From the NCBI GenBank assembly GCA_022072055.1, contig JAJVIK010000004.1, positions 86,810-150,809 of the forward strand: 64,000 bases of DNA. The letters run 5' to 3'. Numbering within the stretch: the stretch's first letter is position 1; each line of letters begins with the position of its first letter. The stretch comes from a bacterium (GTDB lineage Bacteria > Hinthialibacterota > Hinthialibacteria > OLB16). Shown piece by piece: positions 7,969-15,861 of the stretch. Below the pieces are notes generated by a model that was not told where the DNA came from, ran no database searches, and saw nothing but the letters and a program-made list of their open reading frames with translations. Both the position numbers and the translations under genes were made by a program.

Positions 7969-9366
7969 TCAGACGAGTGGGTATTCCTTGTACAGCTCCG
8001 GCACGGTGACATCCCGGTCGCCTTTGTCGGCCAGGAATCGGGCGTAGGCCTCGCACTGCTCCTCCTCACCGTGCACCAGGAAGATCTTTTCGACCGCGCT
8101 CCCCAGGCCCTGTCGATATTCAAACAACTCGTCCCGGTCGGCGTGACCGGAGAAGGCGTTGATAACCTCGACCTTGGCATCGACCGGATGCATCAGGCCG
8201 AAGATGCGGACCTCGGCGTCTCCGCGCAGGATCTTGCGCCCCAGGGTGTAGTGGGCCTGAAATCCGACAATCAGGATCGTGCAGCGCTCGTCCGAGATGT
8301 GGTTGCGCAGATGGTGCAGCACACGCCCCGCCTCGCACATCCCGGAGGGAGCGATGATGATACAGGATCCCGGCATGTCGTTGATCGCCTTGGAATCCTC
8401 CACGCTGGTGACATAAGAGAGACCCTCGAACGAAAAGGGGCTGTCGTTATGATTGTTGAACAGCAACACCTCCTCGTCGTAGCATTCCGGATGCATTCGG
8501 AAGACCTGGGTGATGTTGGTGGCGAGCGGGCTGTCCACGAACACCGGAAGCTTGGGGATCTTCTTAGCGAGCAGGAGCTTCTTGAGGGCGAAGACAATCT
8601 CCTGGGCGCGCTCCAAGGCGAAACTCGGGATGATGATCTTGCCCTTCCTGGCCACTGTCTCGTTGATGATCCTGGCGAGGTGGTCATCGCGGGTTTCGAT
8701 TGGCTCGTGCAAGCGGTCCCCGTAGGTGGATTCCGAGACAAAGAACTCCACTCCTTGGGGGTAGACCGGATCCTTGAGGATCGGGAGCCCCTTCCGTCCA
8801 AGGTCCCCCGAGAACAGGAACCGGCGCTTCTCGGCGTTCTCCTCCAGGTCCAGCAGGACCACCGCCGAGCCGAGAACATGCGCGGCGTTGTGGAAGGTGA
8901 GCTGGACTCCCGGCGAGATGGGGAGCGTGGTGTTGTAATCAATCGCCACAAAACGCGAAAGGCAGGCGCGGGCGTCCGCCTCATCGTAGATCGGGGTGAT
9001 CCGGTCTTTCTCCCCGCGCTCCTCGGCCTTGCGATTGTAGAACTCGGCGTCCTTGACCTGGATGTAGGCCGAGTCCATGAGCATCAACGAGCATAGGTCG
9101 CGGGTTGCGAAGGTGGTGTAGATGACCCCCTTGAAGCCGTTCTTGACCAGGGTGGGGATGCTCCCTGTGTGGTCAATGTGGGCGTGCGAAAGGACCATGA
9201 CATCGATGCTTTTCGGATCGAAGGGAAGCTCGCGATTCAGCCGGTTGGACTCGCTCCGTTTGCCCTGGAAGAACCCGCAGTCCAGGAGGATCCGCTTCCC
9301 CTGGACCGTGAGGATATGCATGGAGCCGGTCACCTCGCGGACCGCGCCCATGAATTGGATGTGCAT
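7969..9366 (-). CDS. Metallo-beta-lactamase/beta-CASP RNA-processing exonuclease family protein
   Basis: A 465-residue protein starting 'MHIQFMGAVREVTGS'. It has the zinc motif 'SHAHIDHTG' (HxHxDH) near residue 60, 'AHVLGSA' and 'FSGDLG' as further metal motifs, a beta-CASP region with 'FALERAQEIV' and 'SGMCEAGRVLHHL', and the C-terminal RMMBL-like 'FSGHADRDEL' with 'VHGEEEQ'. This is the full order of domains in CPSF-73/Ysh1-like bacterial nucleases (YtmP-independent, often annotated 'MBL fold RNA specificity factor'). A role in RNA cleavage or turnover is family knowledge. Upstream in-frame codons as far as 9828 give unrelated sequence, so the start is set at ATG 9366. Confidence 0.88.
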   Translation of the reverse strand: MHIQFMGAVREVTGSMHILTVQGKRILLDCGFFQGKRSESNRLNRELPFDPKSIDVMVLSHAHIDHTGSIPTLVKNGFKGVIYTTFATRDLCSLMLMDSAYIQVKDAEFYNRKAEERGEKDRITPIYDEADARACLSRFVAIDYNTTLPISPGVQLTFHNAAHVLGSAVVLLDLEENAEKRRFLFSGDLGRKGLPILKDPVYPQGVEFFVSESTYGDRLHEPIETRDDHLARIINETVARKGKIIIPSFALERAQEIVFALKKLLLAKKIPKLPVFVDSPLATNITQVFRMHPECYDEEVLLFNNHNDSPFSFEGLSYVTSVEDSKAINDMPGSCIIIAPSGMCEAGRVLHHLRNHISDERCTILIVGFQAHYTLGRKILRGDAEVRIFGLMHPVDAKVEVINAFSGHADRDELFEYRQGLGSAVEKIFLVHGEEEQCEAYARFLADKGDRDVTVPELYKEYPLV

Positions 9367-9528
9367 GGAGGACTCCCCGAAAGTGTTCGGTGAACAGACA
9401 AGGGAGTTTAGCGTGGGGAGTGCCTTGAACAAGCCCAACTGGAGCGCCTCGAAAAAGGGCGTGCCGACAAGGGTTAACCGCCTGCTTGAAACGAGGTACA
9501 TTGATGTGAGATTTGTAACGAGAACAGC

Positions 9529-9750
9529 ATGAAGGAACCGACAAAAAAGGACCTCGACCCCCGCTTCCAGGGGGTTGTCGCGGAGGCTGGCTCCTCCCCT
9601 TCCCCCGCTCCTCTGGAATCGCCGTGCGACGAAGCCCTCGATTGGGACCTCGTGATCACCCCGCAACCTCGAGGAGTGGACGCGATCCAAGTCAAGTTCC
9701 GCTATGTTGGGAGGGGTAGACCTCTCCCGATTGACGATCCCATGGCATAG
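9529..9750 (+). CDS. Small unknown protein (73 aa)
   Basis: A 73-residue frame from ATG 9529 to TAG 9750. The last third, 'WDLVITPQPRGVDAIQVKFRYVGRGRPLPIDD', looks ordered (alternating hydrophobic residues and a basic strand), while the first half is Pro/Ser-rich. GC preference at third positions is like that of neighbouring genes. It lies 14 bases before another small frame on the same strand and upstream of rhamnulokinase. No family is recognised. An antisense frame across 9702-10109 is less plausible: it is hydrophilic with no fold-like pattern. Confidence 0.45.
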   Translation: MKEPTKKDLDPRFQGVVAEAGSSPSPAPLESPCDEALDWDLVITPQPRGVDAIQVKFRYVGRGRPLPIDDPMA

Positions 9751-9764
9751 GGCGGCGATTGTCC

Positions 9765-10091
9765 ATGGAAGATACCGGTTTCTCGTGGTACACCCTGGTC
9801 GAAGGGGAGGACCTCGCACAGGGGACATGCTTCCACTTTGTCCAGTCCCGATTCCACCCAGCTTTCCACATGATCGCGGTCTGTAAGCTTGAGAGATTCA
9901 CCTCGGAAGTGAAGATCGTCGATTTCCGGAGAACATTCTCCCTCCCCATCGGATTCATGAGAGAATTGGCAAGAGGCGTCGGGCCGCGTGTCCGCCTCCT
10001 GCCCCCCTACCGCGAGCATCCCGCCCAGGCCTTTGCCCGGTTCTTTTTGCGAGTCGGCCTGCCTGTGGACATTCCGCCATTCAAGAAGTAA
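9765..10091 (+). CDS. Small unknown protein (108 aa), upstream of rhamnulokinase
   Basis: Starts at ATG 9765 ('MEDTGFSWYTLVEGEDL') and ends at TAA 10091. It has a strand-rich start and a C-terminal stretch 'AQAFARFFLRVGLPVDIPPFK' that reads like a conserved amphipathic helix followed by a Pro-rich tail. No signal peptide or membrane segment is seen. It sits 9 bases before rhamnulokinase and may share its transcript. I do not recognise the family. Aromatic content and codon bias favour a real gene over the opposite-strand frame. Confidence 0.55.
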   Translation: MEDTGFSWYTLVEGEDLAQGTCFHFVQSRFHPAFHMIAVCKLERFTSEVKIVDFRRTFSLPIGFMRELARGVGPRVRLLPPYREHPAQAFARFFLRVGLPVDIPPFKK

Positions 10092-10100
10092 GCCTCCTCC

Positions 10101-11588
10101 ATGCACCATTACCTCGCATTTGACCTTGGAGCGGAATCCGGGCGGGCTGTTTCAGGGACTTTGGAGGGAGGAAGAATCTCTCTGGAGGAGGTTCACCGGT
10201 TCCCCAATCAACCGGTGTTCCTGCGTGGCGCTCTCACATGGGATTTCCCCGGGTTGATGCGTGAGATGCAGACCGGACTGGGGAAGTTTGTCCGGAGGCG
10301 CGGCGAATCCCCCGCCGGGATTTCCTGCGACAGCTGGGGCGTGGATTTCGGACTGCTCGACCGGGAGGGGAATCCCCTCGCGAGTCCCATCCATTACCGG
10401 GACAAACGAACCGAGGGGATGCCGGAACAGGTCTTCTCGCGAGTCTCCAAGGAGGAAATCTACTCCCGGACCGGCATCCAATTCATGCCGATCAACACCC
10501 TCTATCAGTTGGAGGCGCTGCACTCGCGGGGAAGTCTTCAGTGGGCGGCCACCGACAAGTTCCTCATGATGGCGGACCTGGTGAATCACCATTTCTGCGG
10601 GGCGGAAGTGGTCGAATCAAGCCTCGCCTCCACGAGCAACCTTTTCGCCGCCAAAGAACGAGTTTGGGCCGAGGACCTGATTGATCGCTTGGGCTATCCG
10701 CGCTCCCGGTTCCCGGAGATTGTCCCCTCCGGAACACGGATCGGGACTCTGGATGATTCCCTGGTGGACCATCTCGGACTCCCCGCCGATTGCCGAAACA
10801 CGCCGGTGATCGCCTCCCTTTCGCATGACACCGCGGCGGCGGTGGCGGCGATTCCATCGGACCCGAAGCGGAATTGGGCGTACTTGTCCTCCGGAACCTG
10901 GTCGCTTCTCGGAGTCGAGCTGCCGGAACCGATTCTCACCCAGGAAGCCATGCGACTGAACTTCACCAACGAGGCGGGGGCCGAGGGAACCATCCGATTC
11001 CTCAAAAACATCATGGGGCTCTGGATCCTTCAGGAGTGCCGTCGAACTTGGGAGACTCTCGGAACGGTGTTGGATTACAGCGAGCTGGCCACACTGGCCG
11101 CGGAGGCGCCGTCCGGATCCGCCTTCATCGACCCGGATGACCCGCGGTTTCTGCCGCCGGGGGACATGCCCGGCCGGATTCGGGACTTCTGCCTGGAAAC
11201 CGGGCAGACCCCGCCCAAGGATGTGGGCTCCACCACGCTGTGTGTGTTCGAGAGTCTGGCGCTCAAGTACCGCGCGGTCCTGGAAAGCATCGAGACCCTC
11301 ACCGGGAGCGCGGTTGAGGTCCTGCATCTGGTCGGCGGCGGAGGGAAGAACCGGTTCCTCAATCAGCTGGTCGCGGACATCCTCGGAATCCCTCTGTTGG
11401 TCGGACCGACCGAGGCCACCGCGATCGGAAACATTCTCGCCCAGGCCATGGCGATGAATGAGATAGGGAGCCTGGAGGAGGGGCGGCGGATGGTGGCGCG
11501 TTCGTTTGAGATCGAGGTCTATGAGCCTTCCCCCAAGAGGGATTGGGGGGAATCCTATCGTAGCTTCAAGGGCCTTCTGGCGAGGTGA
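10101..11588 (+). CDS. rhaB: Rhamnulokinase (FGGY carbohydrate kinase)
   Basis: A 495-residue FGGY kinase. The first ATP-binding loop is 'LAFDLGAESGRAV', with the Glu-Ser-Gly-Arg typical of rhamnulokinase rather than the Gly-Thr seen in xylulokinases. 'HDTAAAVAAIP' and 'SSGTWSLLGVE' match the RhaB pattern, and 'HLVGGGGKNRFLNQL' is the C-terminal ATPase loop. The expected reaction is ATP-dependent phosphorylation of L-rhamnulose to rhamnulose 1-phosphate. No isomerase or aldolase of the rhamnose route lies beside it. Its 3' end overlaps the convergent membrane-protein gene by 23 bp. Confidence 0.9.
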   Translation: MHHYLAFDLGAESGRAVSGTLEGGRISLEEVHRFPNQPVFLRGALTWDFPGLMREMQTGLGKFVRRRGESPAGISCDSWGVDFGLLDREGNPLASPIHYRDKRTEGMPEQVFSRVSKEEIYSRTGIQFMPINTLYQLEALHSRGSLQWAATDKFLMMADLVNHHFCGAEVVESSLASTSNLFAAKERVWAEDLIDRLGYPRSRFPEIVPSGTRIGTLDDSLVDHLGLPADCRNTPVIASLSHDTAAAVAAIPSDPKRNWAYLSSGTWSLLGVELPEPILTQEAMRLNFTNEAGAEGTIRFLKNIMGLWILQECRRTWETLGTVLDYSELATLAAEAPSGSAFIDPDDPRFLPPGDMPGRIRDFCLETGQTPPKDVGSTTLCVFESLALKYRAVLESIETLTGSAVEVLHLVGGGGKNRFLNQLVADILGIPLLVGPTEATAIGNILAQAMAMNEIGSLEEGRRMVARSFEIEVYEPSPKRDWGESYRSFKGLLAR

Positions 11589-11964
11589 CCGGGACGGGCT
11601 CCTCCGGGGCGTTTTGCGGCTCGGCTTGAGGGGGACGCTCCTCGGACAAGGCCCGCAGGCGCGCGATCAGAGCCTCCAGCTTCTCAGTGGCCCCCTCCGT
11701 TTCCAGTGGCTTGTGCCCGTTCCGACCGAATTCCTCAAGGAACGACTGCGCTTGTTCGTTGATCGAGTCGAGCCAGGCGGGCCAATCCTCGGGGGAACCC
11801 GGTTTGGGGTGGGAGGGCTCGGCGGGATTCTCCCGGTGGAGCAAGAGAAACAGGGTGAGCCACCCGACCACCACCAGGGGGACAAAGATCAGGAACAGCC
11901 CCGAGACCAGATCAAAAATCGGGTTGTAGCTCAAGATTCGGCCTATCTCCCTTATGATACCCAC
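11566..11964 (-). CDS. Single-pass membrane protein, unknown function
   Basis: A 132-residue protein from a GTG at 11964. Residues about 14-42 ('FDLVSGLFLIFVPLVVVGWL' followed by 'TLFLLLHR') form one strong transmembrane helix. The remainder is a charged segment with a helix around 'AWLDSINEQAQSFLEEF' and 'EKLEALIARLRAL', ending in a Pro/Glu-rich tail. It is probably a cytoplasmic-membrane anchor with a soluble helical domain. It converges on and overlaps rhaB by 23 bp, and is divergent from the HIT gene. No family is recognised. Confidence 0.7.
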   Translation of the reverse strand: MGIIREIGRILSYNPIFDLVSGLFLIFVPLVVVGWLTLFLLLHRENPAEPSHPKPGSPEDWPAWLDSINEQAQSFLEEFGRNGHKPLETEGATEKLEALIARLRALSEERPPQAEPQNAPEEPVPVTSPEGP

Positions 11965-12060
11965 CGGCTGGGCGAAGGCGCGCCGCCTGCTTCACGGTAC
12001 CACGCGCGGACTTTTTCCGGCAGCGGGGCCGTAGGTGCTCGGCCAGAAAGGAGACTCAGG

Positions 12061-12402
12061 ATGGCGGAGACCCTCTTCAGTCGGATCATCCGAGGGGAAA
12101 TCCCGTGTGACAAGGTGTATGAGGATGAGCGGGCGCTGGCATTCCGGGACATCAACCCGCAGGCCCCGGTCCATGTCCTGGTCATCCCCAAGGAGGAGAT
12201 CGAGGATATCTCCCAAGCCCCCTTCGGGAATGGGATCCTGGACCACCTTTTCAAGGTTGCGATCCGGATCGCGGAACAAGAGGGGATCTCGGAGGGAGGG
12301 TATCGGCTGGTCATCAACAAGGGGCCGAACGGCGGGCAGTCGGTGGACCATTTGCACATCCACCTCCTCGGGGGCCGTCGCCTGACCTGGCCACCGGGCT
12401 GA
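12061..12402 (+). CDS. HIT family protein (HINT-like nucleotide hydrolase)
   Basis: A 113-residue protein starting 'MAETLFSRIIRGEIPCDKVYEDERAL', with the family's 'FRDINPQAPVH' and the histidine triad 'HLHIHLLGG' near the C terminus. This is normal length for the Hint branch, which hydrolyses adenosine 5'-phosphoramidates and related nucleotide conjugates. AAAGGAG lies just upstream of ATG 12061; longer in-frame starts run back through rhaB. The next gene begins 17 bases after the stop, suggesting co-transcription. Confidence 0.93.
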   Translation: MAETLFSRIIRGEIPCDKVYEDERALAFRDINPQAPVHVLVIPKEEIEDISQAPFGNGILDHLFKVAIRIAEQEGISEGGYRLVINKGPNGGQSVDHLHIHLLGGRRLTWPPG

Positions 12403-12419
12403 GGAATCCCGCGCAACCG

Positions 12420-13772
12420 ATGAACAAGGAGGTCCCGGACGCTCCAGGGAGTCCCTCGCGACCCGAGGTCGTTGCCGAGGATTGCTTCAGGCAGGCGCTG
12501 GAAATCGGTAAGGCGATTCACGGGCTGGAAGAGGTCCGCCGGATGGCGGACCTCTTCCAGCGTGCGCTTGCGCTGGATCCCGCCGGACACGCTCATGCCC
12601 GAGGGCATCTGGCATGGTTGTATTTCAATTCGGGTCAGTTTGAAGCGGCGGCGAACGAGTATCTTGCCATCCTCAAGACAGACCCGAAGTGCGTGGATGC
12701 TCTCGACTATGGAGGACGGAGCCTGATTCTGTGCTCGCGGGTCGCGGAGGCGGGACCGCTGCTGATCCGCGCCGCTCGGCTCCTGCTTCCCTCACGTCGA
12801 GGATGGCGCGCCCTGGGGTGGGGGCTCCTGTGCAGTTTCCGCATTGGGCTGATCCTTCGCGGCCTCAATCGCTATCTCGCCTGGTGGATCAGCCGTCGGA
12901 TCATCCGGCTGGCGGACATCTTGTCGGGTCGAAACCGGTTCTCCACCGGGGCTTACATGAAATGGGTGGCGAGAAACAACCCAGGGATCTGGAGACTCCC
13001 GACCTACAGCCGCGCCGCCGAGATGGAGTTCACCTTCACCGCGCTGGACCCACCTCCAAACGCTTTGGTGTTGGATATCGGGACCGGCCCTTCGCCGTTC
13101 ATCCCCTTTGCGGCAACAAGGGGCATCATCTTAATCGGCTCGGACCCGGATGGTTGCATCCGAGACCTCCCGAGAGACTGCCTGCCGCTCCGGAGCGGAG
13201 AGCTCCAGGGTCGATTGACACTCGTCCAGGCGGATGGCCGGCGACTCCCCTTCCGCGACCATGCCCTCTCCTCTGTGGTCTCGATCTCCACGATCGAGCA
13301 TATCCCGGAGAACGGAGACATCGAGATGATGCGGGAGGTTTCCCGAATTTTGGCGCCCGGCGGACGGGCGGTGATCACCACGGAGGGGGGAAACGAGTTT
13401 CGGGATTGGTGGCGCATCCAGAGTTTCCGCGTGGGCCTTCAATATGACACACGATCCCTGGCGCTTTCGGATTCGGCCCCCGACACTTCGGTCGGGTTCT
13501 ACCGGACCTATTCCCCGGACCGGCTCGTTGAGCGTCTCGGCGCCGTTGGGGGATTGGATTTGATCGAGGCGGGTTACCTGGTGGACCGACTCAGACTGCG
13601 GGGGTGGTTCCCCGATCGCCCTTCGACATTCAAGGAAAAAATCTTGAACCCGTGGCAAAGTCTGATAGGTCGGTTCGCCATGAAACGGCTCCCCTTGCCG
13701 ATCCCCGAGGGGACCGACCTGACCGGCGCGGTTGCTTATTTGATTCTGGAAAAGCCATCGAAGACCGATTAG
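12420..13772 (+). CDS. TPR-linked class I SAM-dependent methyltransferase
   Basis: 450 residues in two parts. Residues about 20-130 form TPR-like helices ('FQRALALDPAGHAHARGHLAW' is one unit). Residues about 140-160 are hydrophobic and basic ('RIGLILRGLNRYLAWWI') and may touch the membrane. Residues about 215-330 are a Rossmann methyltransferase with 'VLDIGTGPSPF' as the SAM loop, 'GSDPD' as the acidic loop, 'STIEHIPE' as motif II and 'ILAPGGRAVITT' as motif III. The substrate is unknown. The stop TAG (13770-13772) is inside the dispersed repeat that starts at 13769, as at ribD. Confidence 0.8.
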   Translation: MNKEVPDAPGSPSRPEVVAEDCFRQALEIGKAIHGLEEVRRMADLFQRALALDPAGHAHARGHLAWLYFNSGQFEAAANEYLAILKTDPKCVDALDYGGRSLILCSRVAEAGPLLIRAARLLLPSRRGWRALGWGLLCSFRIGLILRGLNRYLAWWISRRIIRLADILSGRNRFSTGAYMKWVARNNPGIWRLPTYSRAAEMEFTFTALDPPPNALVLDIGTGPSPFIPFAATRGIILIGSDPDGCIRDLPRDCLPLRSGELQGRLTLVQADGRRLPFRDHALSSVVSISTIEHIPENGDIEMMREVSRILAPGGRAVITTEGGNEFRDWWRIQSFRVGLQYDTRSLALSDSAPDTSVGFYRTYSPDRLVERLGAVGGLDLIEAGYLVDRLRLRGWFPDRPSTFKEKILNPWQSLIGRFAMKRLPLPIPEGTDLTGAVAYLILEKPSKTD

Positions 13773-13901
13773 AGCGGTTAAGGTCCGCGTTCGCGTGGAG
13801 CGCCTTGGAGTGCCACGCTCCGTCGTGGCAGGTTTTGCGGGGCCATGGGACGCGACAAAGCGCGCCCCTCCAACGCTACATTCGAGTGAGAAATGCTCTA
13901 G
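13769..13901 (+). repeat. Dispersed intergenic repeat, copy B
   Basis: Starts TTAGAGCGGTTAA and ends CGAGTGAGAAATGCTCTAG, matching copy A (3202-3499) read on its minus strand. It carries the hairpin TGCCACG-CTCCGT-CGTGGCA at 13811-13830; the outer pair is T-A here and G-C in copy A. The core lacks the 17-bp tandem array. It lies between the methyltransferase gene, whose stop codon it supplies, and the 3' end of tRNA-Tyr. Open frames across it encode a 'TLHSSE.C' peptide that also appears from copy A, confirming the relationship. Confidence 0.8.
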
Positions 13902-13925
13902 TTGTGCCCAAGAACAAAAGGAGCT

Positions 13926-14011
13926 TGGTGGGGGGAGGAGGGTTCGAACCTCCGTAGGCTGGCGCCGGCAGATTTACAGTCTGCTCCCTTTAACCACTCG
14001 GGCATCCCCCC
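13926..14011 (-). tRNA. tRNA-Tyr (GTA)
   Basis: On the minus strand an 86-nt class II tRNA: acceptor GGGGGGA paired with TCCCCCC, D arm 'CCCGAGTGGTTAAAGGG', anticodon stem GCAGA/TCTGC with loop CTGTAAA (anticodon GTA at 13975-13977), a long variable arm, T arm GGAGG-TTCGAAC-CCTCC, and an encoded CCA end. A long variable arm is normal for bacterial tRNA-Tyr. No integrase or attachment-site duplication is seen next to it. Confidence 0.97.
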
Positions 14012-14053
14012 GTCGGGAACCGCATCGCACTATACCCGCGCCGGGGAGAAACC

Positions 14054-15790
14054 TCAACCTCCATTGGGCGCGGGTCGAAAGCGCTCGTCCGGCTCATGGC
14101 TGCGCATAAGCGCCAGGAATTCGGTGTAATTGGTGGAATCCGCGGCTTGTTGGGCCAGGCGCGCATCCTGGAAACGTCGCCCGATGTCCGCCAAGATCTC
14201 AATTTGGGCGCCGTTGTCCTCGTGGGGGGTTAGGACCAGGAAGATCAGTCGAGCGGGTTGTCCGTCGAAGGAGTCGAAATCCACGCCGGTCTTGGATAGG
14301 CCCACAGCCAATATCGGTCGCTCCAGGCTCGCCACTCGAGCATGCGGAATCGCCAACCCGTTTTCCAGCCCCGTGGACATCAGTTGCTCCCGATTCCAGA
14401 CCATGTCCACCACCTCGGCATGATTGAGCGCCGTCCCCCTCACCGCCCGCTCCGAGAGTTCGCGAATGACCTCCAGTCGGTCCACTTTCTCAAGAGAGGC
14501 GACGAACTGGGAGGAGGTGAGGAAATCGGTGAACCGGAGGGGCTTCTTGCGCTTGAGGACCCGCTGGATCATCGACCCGCTGCTCAGAGAGGTCACGAGC
14601 GCCATGACCACGAGTGCGACAAACATGGGCTCGTCGATGACCTTCCGCTCCAAGGCGAGCAGTCCGAGGATGATTTCCATCGCGCCGCGCGCGTTCATGC
14701 CGAAACCGATGGCCCAGGCCTCTCGGGAGGGAAGCCCGCTCCAGCGCGCGGCCAACCCGCATCCGAGCACCTTTCCAACCGTGGCGACCCCCAGGACCAC
14801 CAAAACAAGGAGCGGATCGAAGTGGTCGATGAAGTTCACCTTGAGGCCGATGCTGGCGAAGAAGATCGGCGCGAAGATGAAGGACACGAACTGCTCGATG
14901 TTGGAGCGGGTGCGCTGACGCATGTGTTTGGAATCGCCGACCGCGACCCCGAAAAGGAACGCGCCGAAAATCGCGTGAATGCCGATGGCCTCGGTGGCGG
15001 CGGAGCTGAGCAGGGTGAGGGTCAGGATGAAACCGAGGACCCCGCCAGGCCAACTGGCATGCGCCTGTATCCAAGGCAATGCCCGGTCGCAGAGCCAGCG
15101 CCCCACGGTCAGCATCGCCGCCGCGAAACCGAGCGTGAGGAGGATGGTCCGCGCGGGATGGTGGTGGGCGCCATCCCCGGAGTCCATCATGCCGAGGATC
15201 ACCCCGAAGATGTTCCAGCCGATCAGGTCGTTCATGACCGCGCCGGCCACGATCACTGCGCCGAGGTCGGTGCGGTAAAGGTTCAGGTCAAGCAGAATCT
15301 TCGCGATGACCGGGAGCGCGGAGATGGTCAGCGCGGTGGCGAAGAAAAGGGAGAAGACCAGCGGATCGGGTGGAGGTGTCCTCAGGAGCGCATCCTGAAG
15401 GAACCAGGCGATGGGGAACGAGATCGCGAAGGGAACCACGATCCCCGACACCCCCACCGCGATGGCGACATTCCCCTGCCTCCAGCAGGAGGACAGGTCC
15501 ACCTCCATCCCAGCGACCAGGAGGAACAGGGTGATCGCCACCAGGGTGAAGCCCTCAAGGGCCAGATCAATGGCCCCCTCGGGGGGGAAAAGAGTGGCGG
15601 AGAATTCGGGGGCAAGGGCGCCAAGGACTGTGGGGCCGAGCAGGATCCCGGCGAGGATTTCCCCCAGGACCGACGGCTGGTGAAGCCTGCGCGCCACTTC
15701 CCCAAGGATTCGCGCCATTCCGAGGAGGACCCCCACGGAAAGCAGGAAAAAGGTTATGTCGTGGTTGGATAGCCCGGACATGTCAGTCAC
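14054..15790 (-). CDS. CPA2 cation/proton antiporter fused to PTS EIIA (copy 1)
   Basis: 578 residues. Residues about 8-385 hold roughly 12 membrane helices of a Na+(K+)/H+ exchanger, with 'RRLHQPSVLGEILAGILLGP' at the start and the 'NDLIGW' ion-site motif in a middle helix. Residues about 430-570 are a PTS EIIA domain of the fructose/nitrogen type: 'NGLAIPHAR' holds the phosphoryl-accepting His, followed by 'DGQPARLIFLVLTP'. I infer transport gated by PTS phosphorylation state. The next gene upstream on this strand is a full paralogue, about 60% identical in the membrane part and over 80% in EIIA by eye, so this is a tandem duplication. Start is the first ATG; a second lies 3 codons in. Confidence 0.9.
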   Translation of the reverse strand: MTDMSGLSNHDITFFLLSVGVLLGMARILGEVARRLHQPSVLGEILAGILLGPTVLGALAPEFSATLFPPEGAIDLALEGFTLVAITLFLLVAGMEVDLSSCWRQGNVAIAVGVSGIVVPFAISFPIAWFLQDALLRTPPPDPLVFSLFFATALTISALPVIAKILLDLNLYRTDLGAVIVAGAVMNDLIGWNIFGVILGMMDSGDGAHHHPARTILLTLGFAAAMLTVGRWLCDRALPWIQAHASWPGGVLGFILTLTLLSSAATEAIGIHAIFGAFLFGVAVGDSKHMRQRTRSNIEQFVSFIFAPIFFASIGLKVNFIDHFDPLLVLVVLGVATVGKVLGCGLAARWSGLPSREAWAIGFGMNARGAMEIILGLLALERKVIDEPMFVALVVMALVTSLSSGSMIQRVLKRKKPLRFTDFLTSSQFVASLEKVDRLEVIRELSERAVRGTALNHAEVVDMVWNREQLMSTGLENGLAIPHARVASLERPILAVGLSKTGVDFDSFDGQPARLIFLVLTPHEDNGAQIEILADIGRRFQDARLAQQAADSTNYTEFLALMRSHEPDERFRPAPNGG

Positions 15791-15861
15791 GCAACAAAGC
15801 CCCGCCAGAGGGGAGCGTTACTCGGAAACGAGCGGGAAGGTTAGACCGAGGGTCAGCTCTT

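Noticed and set aside
9702-10109. 135-residue minus-strand frame
   Set aside because: Overlaps both small plus-strand frames, lacks hydrophobic core pattern and would cross the rhaB start.
13769-14011. Integrative element at tRNA-Tyr
   Set aside because: No integrase, no duplicated tRNA 3' end and no change in coding style nearby; only the dispersed repeat abuts it.
14342-15772. Long plus-strand frame opposite antiporter copy 1
   Set aside because: The product is a charged, low-complexity sequence with no family pattern; the minus strand encodes a clear antiporter-EIIA. High GC gives long antisense frames here.
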